Assembly: GCA_013216195.1 (NCBI GenBank)
Contig: JABSOQ010000008.1
Location: 1-42,927, forward strand
DNA: 42,927 nt
Source of the DNA: Bdellovibrionales bacterium
GTDB taxonomy: Bacteria > Bdellovibrionota > Bdellovibrionia > Bdellovibrionales > UBA1609
Reading direction: 5' to 3'
Positions 34,035 to 42,496 of the stretch are shown piece after piece. Each line of letters begins with the position of its first letter. The stretch's first letter is position 1. The position numbers and the translations under genes are program-made. Under the pieces are notes generated by a model. That model was not told the origin of the DNA and made no database searches. It worked only from the letters and a program-made list of their open reading frames with translations.

Positions 34035-35244
34035 CACTATCGATTTGTTAGACAATGAGTCTCTTCGGATCACTTGGGATCTCGGTAGGCGCTGTAATTT
34101 CGATTGCACTTACTGCCCCGATCACAGACACGACAACTTTAGCCCCCATAGTAGTTTCGATAAACTTCGCGATTCAGCCCAGTTCGTTTATGACTACCTA
34201 GACCTTGTCATGCCACATAGAAACTTCAAAGCAGTGACCATGACATTCACCGGCGGAGAACCCACTATTAACCCAGCGTTCACTGAGTTTGGTGAATGGT
34301 TGCGGCAAACCTACGAAAGAGATCATAAAGACAAATATCACCTGAGCCTAGCACTAACATCAAACGGGGCTACAAGCTCAAAGATCTGTAAGAACATCAA
34401 GAAGCACTACGACTACATTACAATCTCTTATCACACAGAGGGCCCAGCTGCTTTGAAAGAAAAAGTGAAAGCTAATATTCTTGATTTTCATCGGTCAGAA
34501 TTCCCCATGAAAATCAACGTGATGTTTCACGCAGAGACTGAAAAGTTCAACGAGTGCCTAGCCTTATGTGAATGGCTCGAGTCTTATGGCATTGACTATG
34601 TGCCAAGACTGATTGGTGAATACGAAGACAACAATCGTTATCATCACGAGTACACCAAACAACAACTCGACTGGATTGACGCCTTCTGGAAGACGGACCA
34701 CCCGAGAACATTTACACTCTCTAAAGAGACCAATGCTAAGGTGTCAGCACTAACAGAATCTAAACCAAAGAAAGAAGACTGTGCCTCATCTTGCTCTGTG
34801 ACCGAAGAGCAGAAAAAGTCAGCTCGCTCGTTAGGCCGACCTTGCTGCGGCAAAAGGCTCATGAATGTGAAAGACTCTGAAACAGACAAGTGGGAAGAGA
34901 CTCGATTTTTGAAGTTCGCAAAGTTCAAAGATTGGTACTGTTCTGTGAATTGGTTCTTTTTTCATATTGAACAGCAGACCGATCAGGTTTTCTTTCACCA
35001 AACCTGTCAGGCAGACTTCGGAAAGAGACGTGGAGCAATTGGTTCGTTGTCTCAAAGCGACGAGATACTTGATAAACTTAGATTAAATATAGCGCAAAAC
35101 ACCATGCCTCTTATTCAGTGCCCGAACAAAATGTGTGGTTGTGGTTTATGCACACCTAAAGCAAAAAATTTGGATGACCTCAAGGCCATTTTGCCCAATC
35201 ATTTGAACATCGGACTGTTTGAAAACACAGATTTTCAAACTTGA
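34018..35244 (+). CDS. Radical SAM protein, WDLGRRC type (C2)
   Basis: The 408-aa protein has TWDLGRRCNFDCTYC with C26/C30/C33, FTGGEPTINPAF, and a C-terminal region with GRPCCGKR, WYCSVNWFFFHIEQ, FFHQTCQADFG and CPNKMCGCGLC. It is a clear paralogue of C1, with an extra insertion of about 30 residues before GRPCC. The shared tail motif HIEQ...HQTCQA is probably diagnostic for the family. It overlaps A8 by 17 bases and is followed after 12 bases by S3. The auxiliary-cluster role of the tail is inferred. Confidence 0.86.
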   Translation: MTDPFNTIDLLDNESLRITWDLGRRCNFDCTYCPDHRHDNFSPHSSFDKLRDSAQFVYDYLDLVMPHRNFKAVTMTFTGGEPTINPAFTEFGEWLRQTYERDHKDKYHLSLALTSNGATSSKICKNIKKHYDYITISYHTEGPAALKEKVKANILDFHRSEFPMKINVMFHAETEKFNECLALCEWLESYGIDYVPRLIGEYEDNNRYHHEYTKQQLDWIDAFWKTDHPRTFTLSKETNAKVSALTESKPKKEDCASSCSVTEEQKKSARSLGRPCCGKRLMNVKDSETDKWEETRFLKFAKFKDWYCSVNWFFFHIEQQTDQVFFHQTCQADFGKRRGAIGSLSQSDEILDKLRLNIAQNTMPLIQCPNKMCGCGLCTPKAKNLDDLKAILPNHLNIGLFENTDFQT

Positions 35245-35256
35245 TTTGAAGGTGAA

Positions 35257-35760
35257 ATGTTAAAATTCAACTTAACGAGCTTATTGAAAGCCCCTTTTGC
35301 CATAAAATACAGCGTGCTGTTTCTATCATTGCACGTTTGCTTTTCAGTGGCCTACGTACTCGGCTATTCAGATCGGTCTGAAATATTTCCTGTATTTGCA
35401 TGGACACTGTTCGACAGTGTTGAACCAGCTGCTAGCCAATTTGGTGTCTTAGTGACTCACGTCAATGGCATAAAACTCGAAGAACCAAAGACAGATTTGC
35501 ATTACAAACCAAAACATAGCCCCTACCCAACCGTCCGTAAGGTTTTGTGGAAGGCCTTCGATCGAGCTTCAGATGGCAGAGACGTCGAGTTTAACAAGGT
35601 TCAAAAAACTCTAGGTCTACCAAAATGTGGTGTATCTCTAGAGATCATTCGTACGATAGTAAAAGTTGAACCGGTGATCAAATTTGAAGATTTTGAAGTG
35701 ATTCGGCAAGATCGAATCTCACTCAATGACTTAAGCCTTGAGGACTGTGATGCTAAATGA
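35257..35760 (+). CDS. Single-pass membrane protein of the S-H module (S3)
   Basis: The 167-aa product has a single N-terminal span (YSVLFLSLHVCFSVAYVLG) and then EIFPVFAWTLFDSV, the aromatic signature of S1 and S2, followed by a soluble, probably periplasmic, domain with two late cysteines. It follows C2 by 12 bases and overlaps the H3 start by 11 bases, so the S-H order is as in the other two modules. Function is unknown. Confidence 0.65.
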   Translation: MLKFNLTSLLKAPFAIKYSVLFLSLHVCFSVAYVLGYSDRSEIFPVFAWTLFDSVEPAASQFGVLVTHVNGIKLEEPKTDLHYKPKHSPYPTVRKVLWKAFDRASDGRDVEFNKVQKTLGLPKCGVSLEIIRTIVKVEPVIKFEDFEVIRQDRISLNDLSLEDCDAK

Positions 35761-36607
35761 GCTAATCAATCGGGCCAATTCTGACAGAACAGACCCTCTC
35801 ACAAGCTACCTTTCTATACAGGTTATCTACCTTTGGTTCTTCATTGGCTCAATTATGCTTATTGTATGGCAGATCTGGAACCATGAATTTGACCCTCCAA
35901 ATATGTCTGATCCACTTTGGCCAATCACTCCCTTCAAAGCTCTCGGCATCGAGTTTATTTTGAATGCTGTGTTTCTAGGGATACCTTTGTTTGCTGGCTT
36001 GGCTTTCTTTCGGCCCTACAAGCGAACATTGAGAGTTGGCTTTTCAGCTCTTCTCTTGGTTGGCTTAGCTGCCCGGTTTTCTAACGGCAAGATCGACCAC
36101 CCTTGGCATGCCTTTTTACTCTTGAGTATCACACTTGCATTTTGCCCAGTGTATAGGCCCGAACATAAGCTTGCGGATCGACTCAATCACTGGACCCTTT
36201 TTGCTAGTAAGTTCACTCTCGCAACAATTTATTTTACCGCGGCTTTGGCTAAGTTCATTCACCTGACCCCTTTTAACCCTATGGCAGCGGTGCACTTTCC
36301 CCTGCTAAGGTGGGCACAAGAACGAGTCGAGCCAAACTTTTTCGGTATGCAAATGATAGAGCACCCAAACCTCGCTTTCGTTGGGTTCTTGATTCTTGAG
36401 ACTCTTTTGCTATTGCAGATTCTTGTGACCCCATTTCGAAAGTTTCAGCTCTGGCAGGGCCTGCTTCTGATACTTTTTCATGTTTCAACCTGGTTAGTGA
36501 TGCAGATCACTTTTCTTCAGGCGATGATCACCGTAATCGTTGTTTTTTGGGCTCCCTTAGCAATAGCCAATTCAACTTCGTACTTTGCAAAGAAGGAGAC
36601 AAACTAA
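35750..36607 (+). CDS. Multipass membrane protein, HTTM-like (H3)
   Basis: The 285-aa protein has about seven spans, among them YLWFFIGSIMLIVWQIW, FASKFTLATIYFTAALAKF and FLILETLLLLQILVTPF. The Lys in AALAKFIHL, the Glu in FLILETLLL and the His in LLILFHVSTW match the pattern expected for HTTM-type membrane domains and agree with H1 and H2. The ATG at 35750 has GAGG 6 bases upstream and is preferred over a TTG at 35738. It is followed by the glycosyltransferase-like gene, which overlaps its end. Confidence 0.65.
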   Translation: MLNELINRANSDRTDPLTSYLSIQVIYLWFFIGSIMLIVWQIWNHEFDPPNMSDPLWPITPFKALGIEFILNAVFLGIPLFAGLAFFRPYKRTLRVGFSALLLVGLAARFSNGKIDHPWHAFLLLSITLAFCPVYRPEHKLADRLNHWTLFASKFTLATIYFTAALAKFIHLTPFNPMAAVHFPLLRWAQERVEPNFFGMQMIEHPNLAFVGFLILETLLLLQILVTPFRKFQLWQGLLLILFHVSTWLVMQITFLQAMITVIVVFWAPLAIANSTSYFAKKETN

Positions 36608-37560
36608 TTACAAACGAACCCGCTAGAGTTGATCTTAACAATGCCAAGTTTCATTTGGATCGAGTTGATAGCCGATTGAAACTTTCGGCGGCTCCTGTAG
36701 TTATTGACTACCGTGCTGAATCGATGTTCAGAGCTATGGCCGAACAAACTCTGGCCTCTCAGTTTTTTAGTGGCTTCGCTAGTAAAAGACTCACCATTCA
36801 AACTGGTGATTGGAGCCTCGACTACGCAGAAAATTGTGTGCGCCAGTTGCAGCTTTCTGGCGGCACCCAGGTGACGATTGAGCTATTCCCAGTGTTTCAT
36901 CTACAAAAGCTATTCGACAAAAAAACCATATGGTCTTCTTACCTGTCTTATGAAGAAAAAGCTCCGGCCAAACCTGCAATCTCAATGAATAGAGCTATCA
37001 ATCGAATGCGAGTTGAGATTATGAGGCATATTTTGGGTAGCGGTCTCGAACAGCAGTTCTTTCTAAGTTGGCTGAATCGGTACGGCTCAGACTCGCAAGG
37101 CATAAAAACACGAACCTTAGACAGCGAAGATGCAGATTCAACACAGCATAGTTTTCCAGATGAGTACACAAGAGCTGTGCTAGACGTCTTTGCCGAGAGC
37201 AACGATTTAGAAAAAGACCTTTGCCCACCTTTTCTTACCGAAAAGACATGGAGACCACTCCTCACGGGCAAACCCTTTTGGGGATACTTGGGGCCGAATT
37301 GTTACAACTATTTGAAGCAGCTTGGTTTTGAGCTGTACGAAGAACTCATAGACTACAGCTATGACGCAGACCCTAACCCTGAGACACGCTTCGAAAAGTA
37401 TTTGAGCGAACTCGACAGGCTAATTGAGGTTCTCTCACCGGAGCGATGGCCTGATCGAAGGCACATCATAGCTAGCAAAATCGAGCACAATCGTTCACTA
37501 GCCAAAAGACTAGCCCAGACGCCACAGGCCCCAACAGCCTCTCGGGTGGTTACTATTTAA
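36547..37560 (+). CDS. Glycosyltransferase-like protein
   Basis: The protein of up to 337 aa carries FLTEKTWRPLLTGKPFW, then NYLKQLGFELYEELIDYSYD and RFEKYLSELDRLI. The TEKTW-G-P-F and late D-SYD pattern is common in uncharacterised glycosyltransferase-like proteins of phage and bacteria. The N-terminal half is not recognised. The start is unclear: the TTG at 36547 overlaps H3 by 61 bases without a ribosome site, whereas AAGGAG lies 8 bases before an ATT at 36607. It is the last gene of the second island's operon and hints that the final product is a glycan or glycosylated compound. Confidence 0.5.
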   Translation: MGSLSNSQFNFVLCKEGDKLITNEPARVDLNNAKFHLDRVDSRLKLSAAPVVIDYRAESMFRAMAEQTLASQFFSGFASKRLTIQTGDWSLDYAENCVRQLQLSGGTQVTIELFPVFHLQKLFDKKTIWSSYLSYEEKAPAKPAISMNRAINRMRVEIMRHILGSGLEQQFFLSWLNRYGSDSQGIKTRTLDSEDADSTQHSFPDEYTRAVLDVFAESNDLEKDLCPPFLTEKTWRPLLTGKPFWGYLGPNCYNYLKQLGFELYEELIDYSYDADPNPETRFEKYLSELDRLIEVLSPERWPDRRHIIASKIEHNRSLAKRLAQTPQAPTASRVVTI

Positions 37561-37620
37561 AGCTAGGTTCCGAGCCCAGCAAATGACGGTCTACGGCTAG
37601 CCTTGAAAAAACTGCATCAC

Positions 37621-37636
37621 GGCCTCATAAGAGGCC
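37621..37636. other. Short hairpin after the second island
   Basis: GGCCTC, loop ATAA, GAGGCC: a perfect 6-bp stem 60 bases after the GT-like stop. No T run follows, so it is a weak terminator candidate. The rest of 37561-37746 shows no gene. Confidence 0.3.
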
Positions 37637-37746
37637 GCCACACACCCTTGGTAAGATTCTGAAATTACTAAGAAAAATATAAATGGTGCGTAGAAACCTC
37701 TTGGTTGTGGTCTTGCAATCCACTTGAGGTTTGAAAGCAGGTCGGT

Positions 37747-38235
37747 TTGGGTCAGAGTAAGGTGAAAATAAGTCTATTCATAGCCTCACTTTTTGTAGGC
37801 GTAGTGATGCATTCGAATGAACTGCAGGCCAAACTTCATTTTTTGGACCAGCAAGTGATTCAGCAACTTGAGAATGACTTCGCAAAATCACGCATTCCCA
37901 CACTTGAGGAATTGAGCTTTACCACCTGGAACTGCACTCTTTTTGGTGTCAGATCGAAATTACAGAAAGAAGAGTCGTTGAGACTGTTTCGGTTCGGTCA
38001 AGCTAGCTCAAAGAGTCTCAACAACACCGGCTCTCACGTGTTTGCGAATTACAAGAAAGCCAAGGGCTCACTTGTGGCCTCATTAGACGACAAAGGGCTT
38101 CTTGAGACCTTGAGATTGAATGACTCTGGGCAATTAATGGGCAAAATGTCTGTAACGAACTCACCAGCTTCGGCCCGAAAGCCTGTGGTTCTCTCTTACT
38201 CCAGATGTACAAAGATCGACGACTCGGTCAATTAA
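37747..38235 (+). CDS. Secreted hypothetical protein
   Basis: The 162-aa product has a basic start, a hydrophobic core (ISLFIASLFVGVVM) and a likely cleavage near LQA-KL, so export is expected. The mature part has two cysteines (WNCTLFGV and SRCTKID) that may pair, and no recognised domain. The start is a TTG at 37747; a GTG at 37762 is possible. It is monocistronic in appearance, between the second rSAM island and the cytochrome-barrel gene. Function is unknown. Confidence 0.6.
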   Translation: MGQSKVKISLFIASLFVGVVMHSNELQAKLHFLDQQVIQQLENDFAKSRIPTLEELSFTTWNCTLFGVRSKLQKEESLRLFRFGQASSKSLNNTGSHVFANYKKAKGSLVASLDDKGLLETLRLNDSGQLMGKMSVTNSPASARKPVVLSYSRCTKIDDSVN

Positions 38236-38328
38236 CCTTCTTACTGCAGGTCGACTAATTCTATAGTGAAATTTGACCCTTAGGTCTCTGGTAACTAAAC
38301 TCTTTGCTGAAGACCAAAGGATTTAGTC

Positions 38329-39888
38329 ATGCATTCACGAATTGACCCGAGAGCTAATCGCTTTTTGAAGGTTATTTTTTTCTTCGCCACTTTGATTTCT
38401 GTTTCAGCCGGGATCGTAATTGCAGAACCCTGGATATCGAATAGATTTGCCCAGAACTGCGCTGCTTGCCACGCCCCGGGAAGAGTCAATAGACCCGCTG
38501 TTGGCCGCCGCTGCTCTCTATCTTGCCAAGGTTGCCATGTGAACCCGCAAGGTGGTGGGTTAAGAAACACATACGGCAAGTGGAACTCTCAACGATGGCT
38601 GAGAAGTTTCAAAAGCGAAGTGGTTCATGAAGAGGGCACACCTGCCCCGCTCGGAAAACAGCTTTACCGAAAACGTGTTACTCGTCTTGGAAAAGGCAAT
38701 AAATTACCAAAGAAGGTTCTCAACAGAGTACCGCCACACAAGACAATCAAAGAGACTCACCCAAGAGAAAGCTTGTACGATAAATACTCTTGGAACGAGT
38801 GGCATAACGAAGTTGAAAGTGACCAGCAGTTTCAAGCAATCGTTCCTAAAGATGATCCTTGGAGATTAGAGCGAACTCTATCTACCTACGCAGGTGCTGA
38901 CGTTCGTTATTTTTACGGCTCACTCCAGCGATCTACAGCAGATGACCCTAGGGCCTTCGATGGCTTCATGGCTGTCGATGTTGGTGTTAGGGCTCGACCA
39001 CTCAAGTACCATAAATTATCAGCAGTTCTTGAGGCTCGCATTCAAGATGAGGCAAACGGAGATACAGGCTATGCCCTTCAGAGTTTAGACTCTCAAAGTG
39101 GGCACTTGCGCTCAGCTTACCTTCTCTGGGATGACTTGCCTTATAACACGTTCTTGCAATACGGAAACACAAGACCGCTGTTTGGTAACTACAATTTGAA
39201 CCACGAGAGCTTGGGCCAGCAACTCTCTGGGTTTGGCGGCAGACCTGTATTTAGAACCGCTGCCTTTGGGGGCTCTCCGAACATACCCTTCTTTATTTTT
39301 AACTTGATTCAACCTTCAGATGCACAAGGTGTTTCGAGTGATGCCACTCTAGGTAATGATGATGAGGGTTACATGATCACTCTTGGAGGTCGTTGGGTTA
39401 CCCTTGGGCTCTCAACCTCACTTTCGGTTTGGAGCACACAAAGAGAGGTAAATGGTCAAAAGAAGACTTGGGACATGTACTCACTCACTGCAGGCGGAAG
39501 TTTTAAAGACCCTCTTTTCAAAAAAGATTTGATTCTGAACTTTGATACAACTCGTATCGACAGAGAACGCACGGTTGGTGAGGGAAGTGATGGTGGTAAC
39601 GTCAGCACCCTAGAAGCCAAGTATAGATTTTGGAGAGAGTTTTACTTTCAAGCCACTTACGCGACTTCAAACGTACTGTCAGAGCTTGGTACTGCTGCTG
39701 GCAGCACCGGGTTGGTCTCTATGGCTCCTGGTCAAGCTACAGAAGTCGGTTACGGGTTTAAGGCCTTTTTGATTTCTGGTCTCGAGTTCGACGTAATGTT
39801 CTTGAATCGAGAGGAGCTTCCAGATGAAGCTGCTGACGAGAAGTTCACCAGCGAACTTACAATGTTTCAACTTCACGCCTATTACTGA
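38329..39888 (+). CDS. Diheme cytochrome fused to an outer-membrane-barrel-like domain
   Basis: The 519-aa protein has a signal peptide or anchor (VIFFFATLISVSAGIVIA) and two CxxCH haem sites (CAACH at 44-48 and CQGCH at 66-70). A linker of about 100 residues follows. From about residue 190 to the end there is a long stretch of alternating aromatic and polar strands ending in an aromatic residue (LHAYY), typical of an outer-membrane barrel. Haem domain and barrel in one chain suggest electron transfer at or across the outer membrane. The ATG has AGGA upstream. It converges on the other cytochrome gene, with a shared palindrome between the stops. Confidence 0.72.
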   Translation: MHSRIDPRANRFLKVIFFFATLISVSAGIVIAEPWISNRFAQNCAACHAPGRVNRPAVGRRCSLSCQGCHVNPQGGGLRNTYGKWNSQRWLRSFKSEVVHEEGTPAPLGKQLYRKRVTRLGKGNKLPKKVLNRVPPHKTIKETHPRESLYDKYSWNEWHNEVESDQQFQAIVPKDDPWRLERTLSTYAGADVRYFYGSLQRSTADDPRAFDGFMAVDVGVRARPLKYHKLSAVLEARIQDEANGDTGYALQSLDSQSGHLRSAYLLWDDLPYNTFLQYGNTRPLFGNYNLNHESLGQQLSGFGGRPVFRTAAFGGSPNIPFFIFNLIQPSDAQGVSSDATLGNDDEGYMITLGGRWVTLGLSTSLSVWSTQREVNGQKKTWDMYSLTAGGSFKDPLFKKDLILNFDTTRIDRERTVGEGSDGGNVSTLEAKYRFWREFYFQATYATSNVLSELGTAAGSTGLVSMAPGQATEVGYGFKAFLISGLEFDVMFLNREELPDEAADEKFTSELTMFQLHAYY

Positions 39889-39893
39889 AGCCT

Positions 39894-39913
39894 GGGCTCA
39901 AGAGCTTGAGCCC
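39894..39913. terminator. Bidirectional terminator candidate
   Basis: GGGCTCAA, loop GAGC, TTGAGCCC: a perfect 8-bp stem between two convergent cytochrome genes. The T runs on either side are short. Confidence 0.55.
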
Positions 39914-39921
39914 AAAGTCAT

Positions 39922-41727
39922 TTAGTCAATCATCGCCTCTAGATAGGTCTTAAGAGCAGCAGACTCTGAGTCATTCAACGATTTGCGACCTAGAGGCATT
40001 CGTCGACCACCAAGGTGAGCTTCTCTTTCATCGCGCCCGATGTAACGCTCTACTTTTCTTAAGAAGCGATTCGTCTCTCCCCTTTGCTCTGACTGTACGA
40101 AAAGTCTCAAAGCGAATTCGTCACCAAATGGGATATAAGGGGCAAAGTTCACACCAGGCTCCTTAGGGTCATGGCAGTCAGCGCACTGTTTACGAATTGT
40201 GGGAAGGTCACGATAGCCACGGCTTGAGATCGACTTCATTCCGTAAAAAGAAGTTTTAAACCTACCGCGGTCTTCGAACAACTCGGGATGTTGATCTTCT
40301 CTGCCTGCGATTTCGTCGATGGCCATCTGCCCAAGCTCTGCACAGGCAAGATCAGAAGTTTTAGCTTTGTTATGCGAATAACCAAGCTCTGCTTTTGGCA
40401 CTCTTGACCAAGAACGTGTTGAAAAGGCAGGAGAAACTTCATCCATCAAATAACTCCAGGCCCAAAGATATTTATAGGTCTCTGTTTGTTTCGCATTAGC
40501 TGTTTTGTCTAAACTGAAGACCGAATAATAAACTCGCCAGTAATTGGGAGTAAAGATTCTCGATACGCCATCGCTGTCATAATCACTAACTGTCGAAAAA
40601 ACATCTTTTGCTACGTGATAGGCCACCATTGCATCGGTACCAACAGTGGCATTGCCTGTATGGTAGTCAGCGCGATCATCAGCAAAAAGAATAGTGAACA
40701 CGCTTGGGTCAAGACCAAAATCACCGAGTACCAATTGCGGTATACCGTCTGGCAAATACTCCGGGTTGTTTCGAAACGACTCTTTGGAGCCCTTCGGAAC
40801 GCAGGTCAGAGCAAACAGTGTACCCCATTTGAACTTCTGATAGGACTCGTGCTGCATGAGTCGAGTTGCAACCCGCTTAGCATTTCTTGCATCAAGGGCC
40901 TTACTTAACCTTAACCCTGGCATGAACCTCGGGTTGCGCGGATTAACACTTACACCGTTGTCTTGGTAATGGTCGTTTTGCGACTGCCCAGGGTAGAACG
41001 AATCATCGGTTGGCTGAGCAGCATTGCGGTAGTACGGAGCATACTTGTGCACATCTGATTCTCTAATTAACCACTTGTAGCGCGGGTGATCTTTTTGCAA
41101 CTCGGTAAACTGTTTGTACTGGTCGAGCTCATCGCCTTCAATACGGTCGTCTGACTCTCCGTAAGAGCCAAACCAACTGTTGTAATTCGGCCAGATCGGC
41201 TTGGCTTCACCATCTGGCTTTGGATAGCTTGAATGACATTTCATGCAAGTTGCTGAATTCGCGGCAGAGAACTTTTCTTCACCTGTCTTTGAAAAATCAA
41301 TTTCGAATAACCTGGCCGAACCATCACTTGCTGTGTAGTCAAGAACCTCAAGATGTTGAAAGCGTTCTTGATAGTCGGCACCATTGAAAGCCAGAACCAG
41401 ACGCGCATCGGGCGCAAACAAAATCGCTCGAGGGTTCTTTTCATCAGCCCCTTGCAATGCTGAAGACTCTTTTACAAGGGTATAACTCTTTCTAAGTGCT
41501 TCAGGTAAAAGAGGCAGTAGTTCTTCGATTGAGCTCACGTTGTTATCGCGAATCGTTTGTTGTAACCATTCATAGCTCAGCTTATCGTAACCTGGAAAGA
41601 CCTCTTGCAACCAAGAGACCTGCCCAGGGAACTCGTCCTCCAAGGCCTGTTTCGAGGTCACGTATGCAGAACCAACAGAATGTGAGAGACTAATTACTAC
41701 GACTAAAAAGAAATAGAGTTTCCCCAT
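39922..41727 (-). CDS. Secreted diheme c-type cytochrome-like protein
   Basis: The 601-aa product has a signal peptide (LYFFLVVVISLSHSVGSA) and two haem sites: CMKCH at about 161-165 and CADCH near residue 510. A late GGRRMPLGR may give a Met ligand. The middle 350 residues have no recognised fold. It is likely a periplasmic electron-transfer protein or oxidase-like enzyme. I choose the ATG at 41727, which directly precedes the signal peptide, over an upstream start at 41784 that would bury it. It converges with the cytochrome-barrel gene, so the two may act in one electron path. Confidence 0.72.
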   Translation of the reverse strand: MGKLYFFLVVVISLSHSVGSAYVTSKQALEDEFPGQVSWLQEVFPGYDKLSYEWLQQTIRDNNVSSIEELLPLLPEALRKSYTLVKESSALQGADEKNPRAILFAPDARLVLAFNGADYQERFQHLEVLDYTASDGSARLFEIDFSKTGEEKFSAANSATCMKCHSSYPKPDGEAKPIWPNYNSWFGSYGESDDRIEGDELDQYKQFTELQKDHPRYKWLIRESDVHKYAPYYRNAAQPTDDSFYPGQSQNDHYQDNGVSVNPRNPRFMPGLRLSKALDARNAKRVATRLMQHESYQKFKWGTLFALTCVPKGSKESFRNNPEYLPDGIPQLVLGDFGLDPSVFTILFADDRADYHTGNATVGTDAMVAYHVAKDVFSTVSDYDSDGVSRIFTPNYWRVYYSVFSLDKTANAKQTETYKYLWAWSYLMDEVSPAFSTRSWSRVPKAELGYSHNKAKTSDLACAELGQMAIDEIAGREDQHPELFEDRGRFKTSFYGMKSISSRGYRDLPTIRKQCADCHDPKEPGVNFAPYIPFGDEFALRLFVQSEQRGETNRFLRKVERYIGRDEREAHLGGRRMPLGRKSLNDSESAALKTYLEAMID

Positions 41728-41877
41728 GATTTTACCCGCCCCTAAGCTTTGTTGGCTTAAGTTCGCATAATCACCCAAGATCACAATGGCAAAGTCTTCA
41801 ATGCTGTTCGCAGTGGTGAGTTTTGAAGAGATGACGGTATAGAGGTTATAAACTTTGCAAGATAGTATTCAGATTAC

Positions 41878-42324
41878 TTATTGGCTCCAGAGCAAAACGT
41901 GAATTTTGCTAGAGGAAAGATTGCTCAGTTTCAGCCTCGCAAGATCAAGCTTCTGCCCTGGGAAAAATGAGACCCCTGGCCCTTGGCAACCACCGGTGAA
42001 ATCTTCAAACAAAAGTGGTTGGCCATTTTCTCCGAGTATCATAACGGCATAGACATTTTGAGGGCTACCAAGCGGAGGAAAGCCATCGCGAAACTTCAAT
42101 GTCATTTGAAAACCAGTCTTGGTAGGCTCAACTACCATAACAGTGCGAGACTCGTCTGCTGGGTAGCCAACATCTTCAACTGCAATTTGCTGTGAGACTT
42201 CACTGTCGAGCAGAAGCTCCTGACTTACCGCATTATGCTTTGGCCAGCAGCTCGCTCTTTGCTGAGCTTTCGCCAAGCAGGGAAGCAAAATCACTAGACT
42301 TAAGAACCAAGGGACCTTTGTCAT
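41878..42324 (-). CDS. Secreted hypothetical protein
   Basis: The 148-aa product has a clear signal peptide (VPWFLSLVILLPCLAKA, cleavage before QQR). The mature domain of about 128 residues is beta-rich with two cysteines (SCWPK and GGCQG), which could form a disulfide. No family is recognised. It lies upstream of the diheme cytochrome on the same strand, with 150 bases between, so it may be expressed separately. Confidence 0.6.
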   Translation of the reverse strand: MTKVPWFLSLVILLPCLAKAQQRASCWPKHNAVSQELLLDSEVSQQIAVEDVGYPADESRTVMVVEPTKTGFQMTLKFRDGFPPLGSPQNVYAVMILGENGQPLLFEDFTGGCQGPGVSFFPGQKLDLARLKLSNLSSSKIHVLLWSQ

Positions 42325-42397
42325 ATTTCACGTCTCGGGAGCAGCCCCTCTAGACTTAAGCTTTACGACCAATGTTTTGGTTTTCAGGACCTTAGTC

Positions 42398-42496
42398 ATG
42401 AGCATTTCGACTCACGGCACGGGCTCACTGAGGTTGCTACCCCATGCCCCAGCATGGTTTACTGTGCTAGATCTTGGTCGAGGGGTTAAAGCTTGA
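42398..42496 (+). CDS. 32-aa small ORF coupled to A9
   Basis: ATG at 42398 has AGGA 8 bases upstream. The 32-residue product begins MSISTHGTGSLRLLP and ends DLGRGVKA. Its TGA overlaps the TTG of A9 (TTGA). Ribosome site, length and coupling fit a leader or substrate peptide, but chance is possible. It has no Cys. Confidence 0.35.
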   Translation: MSISTHGTGSLRLLPHAPAWFTVLDLGRGVKA

